Source: an uncultured Oscillospiraceae bacterium (GTDB lineage Bacteria > Bacillota > Clostridia > Oscillospirales > Oscillospiraceae). Taken from it: a stretch of DNA of 47,926 bases. A model generated the notes under the pieces. It saw only the letters and a list, made by a program, of their open reading frames with translations, had not been told where the DNA came from and ran no database searches. Position numbers and translations under genes: made by a program. Location: NCBI GenBank assembly GCA_947624395.1, contig CANQKA010000005.1, forward strand, positions 1 through 47,926, read 5' to 3'. Below are positions 32,674-40,407 of the stretch, piece by piece (within the stretch, counting starts at the first letter, position 1; every line of letters begins with the position of its first letter).

Positions 32674-34596
32674 ATGCAAACTTCCTACTATTCCGAGGCG
32701 CTGAAGCTGGCGCAAAAAGAATTTCACCGCTGCACCTCCGCGGGCGAACACCCCTACCCCGCGGTGCTGGACGCCTTTGTGCCGTCGGAGCGCCTTTCCG
32801 GCGGGGTGGACCTGGGCATCATGTCCATCCCCATGGACTTTGTGGTGGGCACCCGTACCGCCGCCAGGACCAACGCCTTTGCCCGTAACTTCCTGCCCCT
32901 GCTGCCCGTGGACTCCGAGTTCGCCGCCAAGTGGAACAATCTCTGTCAGGCCCACCTGGACGAGGGCATCCGGGAGCCCGTCAAGGTCTACGAGTACCTG
33001 AACCGGTACTATGTGGAGGAGGGCAACAAGCGCATAAGCGTCTTGAAATTCTTCGGCGCGGAGGCCGTGGAGGCCCACGTGCTGCGGGTACTGCCCGAGG
33101 CACGGGGCGACGCGGAGACGACGCTGTATTTTGAACTCATTGACTTTTACCGGCTCAGCCGGACCAATTTCATCGAATTCACAAAGCCCGGAAGCTGCGC
33201 CCGCCTGCAGCAGCTTCTTGGCAAGTCCCCCGGCGAGACATGGTCGGACAACGACCGGGCGGCTTTCCGCGCCGCCTACTTCTCCTTCCGTCAGGCATAC
33301 GAGGCCAACGGCGGCAAGCACCTGGCATCGACGGTGGGCGACGCGCTGCTGGCCTATGTGGAGGTCTACGGCTATCAGGTCCTGCGGCAAAAATCCGGTC
33401 AGGAGCTGAAAAAGTCCGTGGCCAGCGTGTGGCAGGAGATCACCCTCCAACAGGAGAGCACCCCCATCGACGTGAAGCTGGACCCGGCGGCGGAAAAGCC
33501 GGAGAGCCTGCTGGCGAAAGTCCTGCCCAAGGCGGAAAAGCCCCTGCGGGTGGCCTTCATCCACGACAAGGACCCCGGTCTTTCCGGCTGGACTTTCGGC
33601 CACGAGCTGGGCCGCCAGCACGTGCAGCGGGTATTCGGGGACAAGATCGAGACAAGGGCCTATTTCAACGCCCTGGACGCAGACCCTTTGGAGGTCATAC
33701 ACGAGGCGGCCCAGGACGGGTGCACGGTGCTGTTCACCACCTCCCCCCGGCTGCTGCCCGCCAGCCTCCGGGCCGCGGTGGAAGATCCCAAGCTCACCAT
33801 TTTGAACTGCTCGCTCAACATGTCCCACCGGTATATCCGCACGTATTACGCCCGGATGTACGAGGCCAAGTTCATCGCCGGCGTTATCGCCGGGAGTTTG
33901 ACCGGTGGCAACGACGTGGGCTATATCTGCGACTATCCCATCTTCGGCCAGGTGGCCGGTATCAACGCCTTCGGTCTGGGCGTGCAGGCCGTGAACCCCC
34001 TGGCAAAGGTCCGGCTGGAGTGGTCCTCCGTGGGCGGGCTGGACAGCGCCATGGCGCGGCTGAAAGAAAACGGCGTGCGCCTGGTGTCCTCCCAGGACCT
34101 GGCGCGGCTGCGGGACAACGGACACACCCCCTTCGGTCTTGCCATCGTCACGGACAGCGGCACGGTGAACCTGGCCCGGCCCGTGTGGCAGTGGGGCGTG
34201 TATTATGAGACGATACTGCGCCGTATCCAGGACAAGAGCTTCCAGGCCGAGGCGGAACACAGCCCCAGGGCGCTGAATTACTACTGGGGCATGTCCGCCG
34301 GCGTGGTGGAGATGCGCTATTCCGAAAAGCTGCCCGAGAGCACCCGGAAGATGGCGGAATTTCTGGGCCGGAGCTTCCGGGCCGGCACGTGCGAACCCTT
34401 CCGTGGGCCGCTGTTCGACCAGTCCGGCCGGCAGGTGCTGGACCAGGGCGATGTCCTCACCCCGGACAAGGTCATCGACATGAGCTGGCTCAACGAGAAC
34501 ATCGTCGGCGCCATCCCCGCCTGGGAAGACCTGGACGAGACGGCGAAAGACACGGTGGATATCGTCGGGATAATGTCGTCGAAACAAGCAGAATAA
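32674..34596 (+). CDS. Cytosolic ParB-like / BMP periplasmic-binding-domain fusion
   Basis: 640 residues, no signal peptide. About 100-140 holds a ParB/Srx-like strand-helix motif (VKVYEYLNRYYVEEGNKRISVLKFFGA). A linker follows, and from about 289 (RVAFIHDKDPGLSGWTFGHELGRQHV) to about 560 is a BMP/PnrA-type binding domain (EAKFIAGVIAGSL, GLAIVTDSGTVNLARPVWQW). BMP proteins normally sit outside the cell; here the fold is cytosolic and joined to a DNA/nucleotide-type domain. A sensor of nucleosides or a related ligand is a reasonable inference; catalysis is not excluded. ATG 32674 has GAAAGGA 7 bases upstream. Followed by a phosphoesterase and MATE gene. Confidence 0.7.
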   Translation: MQTSYYSEALKLAQKEFHRCTSAGEHPYPAVLDAFVPSERLSGGVDLGIMSIPMDFVVGTRTAARTNAFARNFLPLLPVDSEFAAKWNNLCQAHLDEGIREPVKVYEYLNRYYVEEGNKRISVLKFFGAEAVEAHVLRVLPEARGDAETTLYFELIDFYRLSRTNFIEFTKPGSCARLQQLLGKSPGETWSDNDRAAFRAAYFSFRQAYEANGGKHLASTVGDALLAYVEVYGYQVLRQKSGQELKKSVASVWQEITLQQESTPIDVKLDPAAEKPESLLAKVLPKAEKPLRVAFIHDKDPGLSGWTFGHELGRQHVQRVFGDKIETRAYFNALDADPLEVIHEAAQDGCTVLFTTSPRLLPASLRAAVEDPKLTILNCSLNMSHRYIRTYYARMYEAKFIAGVIAGSLTGGNDVGYICDYPIFGQVAGINAFGLGVQAVNPLAKVRLEWSSVGGLDSAMARLKENGVRLVSSQDLARLRDNGHTPFGLAIVTDSGTVNLARPVWQWGVYYETILRRIQDKSFQAEAEHSPRALNYYWGMSAGVVEMRYSEKLPESTRKMAEFLGRSFRAGTCEPFRGPLFDQSGRQVLDQGDVLTPDKVIDMSWLNENIVGAIPAWEDLDETAKDTVDIVGIMSSKQAE

Positions 34597-34629
34597 AGCA
34601 CGCCCAATACAGAGAAAAGAGGTGATCCC

Positions 34630-35223
34630 GTGCGGATTCTGGCCGTGTCAGACGTGGCTGCTCCCCGCTATTACGATTATTTTCAGGCCGGCTCGCTGGA
34701 CGGGTTCGACCTCATTCTGGCGTGCGGCGACCTGCGGCCGGCGTACCTGGAATTTCTGGTGACCATGGCCCACTGCCCGCTGGTGTACGTCCGGGGCAAC
34801 CACGACGACATGTTGCTGACCCACCCGCCGGAGGGCTGTGTCTGCGCGGAGGACGACATCATCGAGGTCAAGGGCGTGCGCATTCTGGGCCTGGGCGGGT
34901 CCTACCGGTATCACCGGGAGGGCGAGTGCATGTACACCGAGCAGCAGATGCAGCGGCGGGTCCGGAAGCTGTGGCGCAAGCTGCGCAAGCACGGTGGGTT
35001 CGACATCCTGCTGACCCACGCTCCCGCACGGGGGCTCAACGACTTCGACACCCTCTCCCACCGGGGTTTCGAGTGCTTTTTGACGCTGCTGGACAAATAC
35101 AGGCCCAAGTACTTCATCCACGGCCATATCCACCGCACCTATGCCCACAACGTCCCCCGGCGGGACCAGTACGGCGACACGACCGTCATCAACGCCTATG
35201 AGTATTGCGAGATAGAATATTGA
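34630..35223 (+). CDS. Metallophosphoesterase (calcineurin-like)
   Basis: 197 residues, cytosolic. Dinuclear metal site motifs of the family: SDVAAPRYYDYF (Asp8 near the N-terminus), GDLRP, GNHDD, THAP and HGHIH near the C-terminus, in the correct order. The first motif lacks the usual DxH histidine (DVA rather than DxH), which may change one metal ligand. Starts with GTG at 34630, with AAGAGGTG upstream. It lies 33 bases after the BMP fusion and 17 bases before the MATE gene, so the three are probably co-transcribed. Substrate unknown: a nucleotide or phosphodiester is likely. Confidence 0.85.
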   Translation: MRILAVSDVAAPRYYDYFQAGSLDGFDLILACGDLRPAYLEFLVTMAHCPLVYVRGNHDDMLLTHPPEGCVCAEDDIIEVKGVRILGLGGSYRYHREGECMYTEQQMQRRVRKLWRKLRKHGGFDILLTHAPARGLNDFDTLSHRGFECFLTLLDKYRPKYFIHGHIHRTYAHNVPRRDQYGDTTVINAYEYCEIEY

Positions 35224-35240
35224 TAATGAAAGGCCAGAGC

Positions 35241-36626
35241 ATGCGCACTGCCGGCAAAAATGAACTTTTCCGCTCCGTACCCGTATCGCGGGCGGTGATC
35301 GCCATGTCCATCCCCACGGTCATAAGCCAGCTTATCAACCTGGTCTACAACGTGGTGGACACCTTCTTCATCGGCCGCACGGGCAATTCCTACATGGTGG
35401 CGTCCGTGACCGTGGCCTTCACCGTGTTCATGATGACCGTGGCCATGGGGAACCTGTTCGGCATCGGCGGCGGCAGTCTGCTGGCGCGGCTGATGGGCCA
35501 GGGCCGGACCGACGACGCCCGGCGGGTGTGCGCCTTCAGCTTTTACGGGGCCATTGCCATCTCCCTGCTGTATTCGGCGCTGGTGGGCGTTTTTCTCCAC
35601 CCGCTGCTGGATATCCTGGGCGCTTCGGACGCCACGGCAAAGTACGCGGTCCAATACCTCTGGCTGACCGTGATAGTGGGCACGCTGCCGGTGGTCCTGT
35701 CCGCCGTGTGCGGACATCTATTGCGCAACGCGGGCTACTCCCGTCAGGCCAGCATCGGCCTTTCCGGCGGCGGGCTTTTGAACATCGCCCTGGACCCGCT
35801 TTTCATGTTCGTGCTGCTGCCCAGGGATTGGGAGGTATTCGGCGCGGCGCTGGCCACGCTGCTTTCCAACATCGCCGCATGCGCGTACATGCTGGTGACG
35901 CTCAAAAAAGTCTCCCGCACCGCGCCGCTGAGCATGCGTCTGGCCGACGCACGGGCCATCCGGCGGGAGGATAAGCGGGGCGTGTTCGCCGTGGGCGTAC
36001 CCTCCGCGCTGCTGACGGCTTTGTTCGACGTGGCCAACGTGTTCCTGAACGCCCTGATGGCCGCCCACGGGGACCTGCCCCTGGCCGCCATCGGCATCGT
36101 CATGAAGGCGGAGCGGCTGCCCAACGCCATCTGCATCGGCATCTGCCAGGGCATGCTGCCCATCGTGGCATATAATTACGCCTCCGGCGACAGGACCCGC
36201 ATGCAGGACACCATACGCTTCGCCCGGAACATCGGTCTGATCATCACGGTTTTTTGCGTGGCCTTCTTCCGGCTGTGCGCCGGACCCATATGCCGGCTTT
36301 TCATCAGCACCTCCGGCTCTCACGCCCAACAGGCCATTGAGACCGTGACATACGCCACCGCCTTTATGCGCATCCGGTGTCTTGTCTCGCCGGTTCAGTT
36401 CATGAACTACCACACGTCCTATTGCTTACAGGCCATGGGCGACGGGCGGGACACCCTGGCCCACTCCGTGGTCCGGCAGATCGTGTTCTATATCCCCTTC
36501 ATGTTCCTGCTGGACCGGCTCTTTGGCCTGACCGGGCTTGTCAGCGCCGTCATCGCAGGAGAGACATGCGGCGCGGTCTTCGCCCTGTGGCTTCTGCGCC
36601 GGTGGCTGAAAAAAGTGGGGAAATGA
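35241..36626 (+). CDS. MATE family efflux transporter
   Basis: Multidrug/toxin exporter of the MATE (NorM/DinF-like) superfamily, 461 residues, 12 expected membrane helices in two halves. Seen: IPTVISQLINLVYNVVDTFFIGR at the start of the first half, GIGGGSLLARLMGQG in the first loop, LRNAGYSRQASIGLSGGGLLNIALDPL, and AIGIVMKAERLPNAICIGICQG...YNYASG in the second half, all typical. The ATG at 35241 is preferred for an AAAGG site 7 bases upstream; ATG 35226 is also possible. Substrate unknown. Confidence 0.93.
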   Translation: MRTAGKNELFRSVPVSRAVIAMSIPTVISQLINLVYNVVDTFFIGRTGNSYMVASVTVAFTVFMMTVAMGNLFGIGGGSLLARLMGQGRTDDARRVCAFSFYGAIAISLLYSALVGVFLHPLLDILGASDATAKYAVQYLWLTVIVGTLPVVLSAVCGHLLRNAGYSRQASIGLSGGGLLNIALDPLFMFVLLPRDWEVFGAALATLLSNIAACAYMLVTLKKVSRTAPLSMRLADARAIRREDKRGVFAVGVPSALLTALFDVANVFLNALMAAHGDLPLAAIGIVMKAERLPNAICIGICQGMLPIVAYNYASGDRTRMQDTIRFARNIGLIITVFCVAFFRLCAGPICRLFISTSGSHAQQAIETVTYATAFMRIRCLVSPVQFMNYHTSYCLQAMGDGRDTLAHSVVRQIVFYIPFMFLLDRLFGLTGLVSAVIAGETCGAVFALWLLRRWLKKVGK

Positions 36627-36632
36627 AAAAAT

Positions 36633-36661
36633 CGGGGCTGTTCAAACAGCCCCGGTTTTTA
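36633..36661 (+). terminator. Terminator after the MATE gene
   Basis: GGGGCTGT/ACAGCCCC stem (36634-36641 with 36646-36653) followed by TTTTTATTG. It starts 7 bases after the stop codon. Confidence 0.85.
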
Positions 36662-36665
36662 TTGT

Positions 36666-36795
36666 CTCTCCCTCCGACGCGGCTTGCGCCGCGCCACCTC
36701 CCTCGTCAGAGGGAGGCTTTTTCAATGAATTTTCCATATAAAAAGGCCCCCTCTGACGAGGGGGCTGTCAGCGCTCTGCGCTGACTGGGGGAGAG
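36666..36795. repeat. Compound GC-rich repeat element, copy B (MITE/REP-like)
   Basis: Module 1 in inverse orientation (about 36668-36717: GCGGCTTGCGCCGCGCCACCTC then CCTCGTCAGAGGGAGG) and module 2 in direct orientation (about 36745-36791: GGCCCCCTCTGACGAGGGGGCTG, then CAGCGC..GCGCTGACTGGGGGA) around a short A/T-rich centre. Same units as copy A but arranged back to back, bounded by A/T-rich ends. Confidence 0.75.
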
Positions 36796-36805
36796 AAAAA
36801 TACTC

Positions 36806-37390
36806 TTAGTACAATCCCGCTATAATATCCACGCACTTGTCCACGCCCAGCGTGCCGCTGTCCAGGGCGATGTGGTAGTGCTGGACCTTGCCCCACTCCA
36901 TGTCCGTGTAGAACTGGTAATAGGCGGCGCGGCGCTTGTCCTTGTCCCGCAGACGCTTCTCCGGGCTGTCGCCAGTCTCACCATAGAGCTTCACGATGCG
37001 CTCGGCCCGCTTTTCCATGGACGCGTAGACGAACACCTTCAAAAGGTCCTGTTTCCCGTCCAGAATATAGTCCGCGCACCGGCCCACGATGACGCAGGAC
37101 TCCTTGGCCGCGATCTCCAAAATGAGCTTGCGCTGCACGGTCCAGAGGTAATCCTGGATGGAAAGGCCGTTGACGGACCGGTCCGCAAAGGCGGTGGCCA
37201 GCCAACCGCCCCTTGGCGTATACTCGCCCCGCTCGGCTATGTACTCCTTGGCAAGGCCGCTCTCCTCCGCGATCTTCTCCAAAAGCTCCTGATCGTAGCA
37301 GGGGATGCCCAGCTTTTCCGCCAGGTGCTTGCCCACCGTGCGGCCGCCGCTGCCGAACTCCCGGCTGATGGTGACGATCCTGTTTGCCAT
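36806..37390 (-). CDS. Cytidylate kinase-like family protein
   Basis: 194 residues. N-terminal P-loop-like segment ISREFGSGGRTVGKHLAEKLG (about 8-28), then VIVGRCADYIL (about 95-105) and DKDKRRAAYYQFYT, the pattern of the cytidylate-kinase-like family, which differs from Cmk itself. Probably a cytosolic nucleotide or nucleoside-phosphate kinase; the true substrate is not established for the family. ATG 37390 has AAGGAG about 12 bases upstream (long spacing). It has its own promoter inside the end of the SGNH gene. Confidence 0.82.
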   Translation of the reverse strand: MANRIVTISREFGSGGRTVGKHLAEKLGIPCYDQELLEKIAEESGLAKEYIAERGEYTPRGGWLATAFADRSVNGLSIQDYLWTVQRKLILEIAAKESCVIVGRCADYILDGKQDLLKVFVYASMEKRAERIVKLYGETGDSPEKRLRDKDKRRAAYYQFYTDMEWGKVQHYHIALDSGTLGVDKCVDIIAGLY

Positions 37391-37453
37391 AGTTATTTAT
37401 GCTCCTTCCTCCGGCGGGCGTTGTTGCCCCGCCGGGCCATTTTCTAACGGTTT

Positions 37454-37482
37454 ATGATAGCATAAAATGAGGTTTTCGTCAA
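37454..37482 (-). promoter_or_regulatory. Promoter of the cytidylate kinase-like gene
   Basis: Minus strand: -35 TTGACG (37477-37482), 17-base spacer, extended -10 TGC-TATCAT (37454-37459). The -35 overlaps the stop codon of the SGNH hydrolase. Confidence 0.7.
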
Positions 37483-38123
37483 CCGTCGATAGCCGCCCGG
37501 ACCACGGGGCACGCCGCCCGATATCCGGCGTCGTTGGGGTGCAGGCCGTCGTCGGAATAGCGCCCGTCCAGCCGGCCGTCAGCCGTTTGCAGCGCCGCGT
37601 ACACGTCCGCGTACGTATAGTCCAGCTCCGCCGCCATGGCCCGCAGGGCGTCGTTCACGGCGCATATGATGTCCGTATAGTAAAGGTCAACACTGTCCGC
37701 GATGGGATAGATGGACTGGACCACGATCCGGGCATTTGGCAGGTTATCGTGGATATTCTGCACGATGGTGCGCAGATTGGCCGTGACCTGACCGGCGCTG
37801 TAGCCCGAGAGCAGGTCGTTGACGCCGCCTAAGACCACCACGACGGACGGGTCGGCCCCGTACACCCGGCCCATGCGCTCCAGCATGCCGCCGGTGGTGT
37901 CCCCGGCGATGCCCTCGTTGACGGTGCGCAGACCCGGATAATAGGTTTGCAGGTCGCAGTACTCCGTGATGCTGTCGCCGAAAAACACGGCCGTCTCCCC
38001 TTCCCCTTGGGCCACCCGGCCCGCTCTTGGTCCGGCCCAGAAGATGGCCGCGGCCATACCGGCCAGCGCGGCCGCCGCCAGTACACGGACCGTGACGCGC
38101 CCACGGCGCTGGCCCCGCGTCAT
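37479..38123 (-). CDS. SGNH/GDSL hydrolase, membrane-anchored or secreted
   Basis: 214 residues. A basic N-terminus and one hydrophobic segment (VLAAAALAGMAAAIFWA, about 14-30) act as signal anchor or signal peptide. Hydrolase blocks: FFGDSITE with Ser51, GIAGDTTG, VLGGVNDLL with Asn102, and DDGLHPN with the Asp/His pair near 192-195. Likely an external esterase/deacetylase on cell-envelope glycans. It starts by a 4-base overlap (ATGA) with the DUF5808 membrane protein and is last in the GntR operon. Confidence 0.88.
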   Translation of the reverse strand: MTRGQRRGRVTVRVLAAAALAGMAAAIFWAGPRAGRVAQGEGETAVFFGDSITEYCDLQTYYPGLRTVNEGIAGDTTGGMLERMGRVYGADPSVVVVLGGVNDLLSGYSAGQVTANLRTIVQNIHDNLPNARIVVQSIYPIADSVDLYYTDIICAVNDALRAMAAELDYTYADVYAALQTADGRLDGRYSDDGLHPNDAGYRAACPVVRAAIDG

Positions 38124-39469
38124 GGCGCACGCCTCCCCTCGGACAGGCTTTCATACATGCCCAGCGCGTCGGACGCGCCCCCGCCCAGCAGGTACACCGT
38201 CCCGTCCGTCATGGTCACCTTGAGCCACGGTCCCGTCCGCGGGTCCAGACACAACGTGGCACGGCCAAAGGGGGTGGTAAAAGCGCCCTTCAAAATGCTG
38301 TCCGCCCCGGTGCCCAGCACCCGCGTCATGCCCTTGGGCAGCGCGTCCAGGACCTCCGCGTCCGCGATATCCTCCAGGGGCAGGGCGTAGTCCTTGCCCC
38401 AGCTCTCGGCCAGCAGGGTCCCTCCCTCGACCCGCAGGGGCTGGGGCGCCGCGCACATCTCGTCAAGAACCAGACCCATGACGGGCAGGGCCAGCAGTAG
38501 GACCAGGGACAGGACCATGAACGCTTTGCCGCCCGGCCGGGCCAGGTTCACGGTGGAGTTGACGCCGGTGCGGGCGTTGATGATGGTCCGGCTGTCGTTG
38601 GGGTCATAGTAGAGCTGGCCCCAGAGCCACTTGTCGTCCTCGTCCACATAGAAGCCCTGGCCGCTGGCGGCGGTGAGCTTTTCCTGCACGTGCCGGACCC
38701 GAAACTCGATGGCCACGGCCGCGGCGCACACGCCCACCGCCAGGGCGATCGTGAGCCAGAACAGGACCTGGCTGTCGGAGAAGAATCTCGTGCTCAGCCA
38801 TATGCCCAGGTCGAGGGCCGCCAGCGTCCAGGCGCACAGCAGCCACACCCGGTCCCACGCCCGCCGGCGGACCCGGGTCAGAGCCGCCGTCACGGCCTCG
38901 TTCTCGTCCACCGCCTCCGCCCGGTTGCGGTAAAGATATTTGGCCCCCAGGCCGCAGCAGAACGCCATGACCCCGTCCAGAAGATACATCCACCACAGGT
39001 CCCGGTCAAATATCGCCGGGACCGCCGCGAGGATAGCCGCCGCCACGAACCACCAGATACGCACCCGCCTGACCGGCTCCGCCGCCGCGGTGACGCTGGC
39101 GGTCCGTATGGCAGGCACGGCCCAGCCCCGGGCCTTTTTCACCGCCTTGAGCTTGCCGTTCCACCGGGCGGTGCAGGCAAATTCCCCCACGATCAGCAGG
39201 TCTACCCACAGAAACAGCAGGCAGAAGTTGATCCCCGGCCAACAGAGCGCCGCGAACAGGACCGCCAGCGCCGCCAAACCTAAGCACACCAACAGCTGCG
39301 CACGCTTATAGCCTTTCAAAAGCCGCAGGACCTCCGGGTCCGCTCGGCCCGCCATGGGGAACGTGACCCCCACGACGATGTTTTTCTTGAATTTCGCCTC
39401 GTTGACGTTCAGGGCGTACAGCACGGGCAAGAGCACGATGCATGTACCCCATGAGATCAGCGCCGTCAT
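38120..39469 (-). CDS. DUF5808-containing membrane protein (DUF1648-like)
   Basis: 449 residues, seven or more hydrophobic segments in two groups (about 1-90 and 135-265, plus one near 320-340). Between them and the last helix is DEDDKWLWGQLYYDPNDSRT..., the DUF5808 signature seen at the end of DUF1648/YhdP-type membrane proteins. The C-terminal 110 residues are external or cytosolic and beta-rich, PH-like. Coupled by 4-base overlaps to GntR upstream and the SGNH hydrolase downstream. Function of the family is unknown; an envelope-stress-linked role is a guess from the GntR (YtrA-type) context. Confidence 0.8.
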   Translation of the reverse strand: MTALISWGTCIVLLPVLYALNVNEAKFKKNIVVGVTFPMAGRADPEVLRLLKGYKRAQLLVCLGLAALAVLFAALCWPGINFCLLFLWVDLLIVGEFACTARWNGKLKAVKKARGWAVPAIRTASVTAAAEPVRRVRIWWFVAAAILAAVPAIFDRDLWWMYLLDGVMAFCCGLGAKYLYRNRAEAVDENEAVTAALTRVRRRAWDRVWLLCAWTLAALDLGIWLSTRFFSDSQVLFWLTIALAVGVCAAAVAIEFRVRHVQEKLTAASGQGFYVDEDDKWLWGQLYYDPNDSRTIINARTGVNSTVNLARPGGKAFMVLSLVLLLALPVMGLVLDEMCAAPQPLRVEGGTLLAESWGKDYALPLEDIADAEVLDALPKGMTRVLGTGADSILKGAFTTPFGRATLCLDPRTGPWLKVTMTDGTVYLLGGGASDALGMYESLSEGRRAP

Positions 39470-39837
39470 TTTATCCCCTCCTTATAGAGCTTCCGGCACA
39501 GCGCCACGGCCTCGTCCTCGTCCAGCCCCGCCAGACGAAGCTCCCCCAGCCGCAGACGAAGGCCGTCCAGGGTCTCCTTGCCCGGTCCGGCGTTCTCCGC
39601 CGGACGGGCCATCACCGCGCCGCTTCTCCGGTCCGTGGCGATGACGCCCTCCTGGCGCAAAAGCTGATAGGCCTTGCTCACGGTCATCATGTTGACGCCG
39701 CACTCCTCCGCCAACGCCCGGACCGTGGGCAGCCGGTCACCCGGCATAAGCTCGCCCCGGGCCGCGGCCAGGACGATCTGATTTCTTATCTGCATGTAGA
39801 TCGGGACATCCGCGGCAAAATCCAGCTTCAGGAGCAT
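39466..39837 (-). CDS. GntR family regulator, YtrA type
   Basis: 123 residues: an N-terminal winged helix (VPIYMQIRNQIVLAAARGELMPGDRLPTVRALAEECGVNMMTVSKAYQLLRQEG, about 11-64) and a short helical tail without a large ligand domain, as in the YtrA subfamily. Start ATG 39837 has AGAGGTGAG upstream and is the only sensible one; the long open frame upstream crosses the promoter. First gene of the operon; it most likely represses itself and the membrane protein through the palindrome at 39857-39881. Confidence 0.9.
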   Translation of the reverse strand: MLLKLDFAADVPIYMQIRNQIVLAAARGELMPGDRLPTVRALAEECGVNMMTVSKAYQLLRQEGVIATDRRSGAVMARPAENAGPGKETLDGLRLRLGELRLAGLDEDEAVALCRKLYKEGIK

Positions 39838-39856
39838 TGGTCTCACCTCTGCATTG

Positions 39857-39881
39857 TTTGTATTAGTCAGCATAATACAAA
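39857..39881. promoter_or_regulatory. GntR (YtrA-type) operator palindrome
   Basis: Perfect inverted repeat TTTGTATTA (39857-39865) / TAATACAAA (39873-39881) with a 7-base spacer. It covers the -10 box and part of the spacer of the GntR promoter, the expected place for autorepression. Confidence 0.8.
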
Positions 39882-39897
39882 TAATGCAGTTTGTCAA
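39869..39897 (-). promoter_or_regulatory. Promoter of the GntR operon
   Basis: Minus strand: perfect -35 TTGACA (39892-39897), 17-base spacer, -10 TATGCT (39869-39874). Confidence 0.8.
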
Positions 39898-39928
39898 CAA
39901 CTTTTTTGCCCCGTCTGTGATAAAGATA

Positions 39929-39957
39929 TTGCAAATGGCCCTGGGGTGTTTTATAAT
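39929..39957 (+). promoter_or_regulatory. Promoter of the TM1266/ABC importer operon
   Basis: -35 TTGCAA (39929-39934), 17-base spacer, perfect -10 TATAAT (39952-39957), divergent from the GntR operon. Confidence 0.8.
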
Positions 39958-40092
39958 GAAAATCAATAAAGCGTGGCTGACGCCAAAACGGGGAGTTGCA
40001 GCGAAAGGCACGGTCCAGCGGAGCGGCGGCTCCGCCGTTGGCCGCGCCGGTTTTTGGCGCGGCGGCGTTATTGTAAGGGGAGAGAGAAAGCT
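39958..40092 (+). promoter_or_regulatory. Structured 130-base leader of unknown type
   Basis: Between the promoter and the first gene lie at least two GC-rich hairpins: CGGCG/CGCCG (about 40024-40037) and an 8-bp perfect stem GCCGCGCC/GGCGCGGC (40041-40048 with 40056-40063). The leader is long for a plain 5' end and could be a cis-regulatory RNA, but I do not recognise a known riboswitch and see no T-run. Confidence 0.35.
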
Positions 40093-40353
40093 ATGATGGT
40101 AACACGCGTTGCCGTGATCGGCATCATTGTGGAGAACACGGACAGCGTTGAACAGCTCAACGCCATCCTGCACCGCTATTCCGGTTATATCCTGGGCCGG
40201 ATGGGGATACCTTATCGGGGCCGGGACATCAACATCATCAGCATTGCCGTGGACGCGCCCCAGGACGTGACCAACGCCCTGTCCGGCGAGATCGGAGCGC
40301 TGCCCGGCGTCAACGCCAAAACAGCCTATTCCCACGTCATTTCCCGGCCATAA
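40093..40353 (+). CDS. TM1266-type iron-only hydrogenase system putative regulator
   Basis: 86 residues, one ferredoxin-like (ACT/NikR-C-like) domain: TRVAVIGIIVEN, VEQLNAILHRYSGYILGRMGIPYRGRDINIISIAV, ALSGEIGALPGVNAKTAYS. This matches the small family annotated near FeFe-hydrogenase maturation genes. Here it heads an ABC importer operon instead. ATG 40093 or 40096 follows AGGGGAG. A ligand-sensing role is likely; the direct function is unproven for the family. Confidence 0.82.
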   Translation: MMVTRVAVIGIIVENTDSVEQLNAILHRYSGYILGRMGIPYRGRDINIISIAVDAPQDVTNALSGEIGALPGVNAKTAYSHVISRP

Positions 40354-40407
40354 CCTGAAAAGGCCGGACAGGCGGGAAAGGCCATACATAAGGAAGGAGA
40401 CCTTTCC

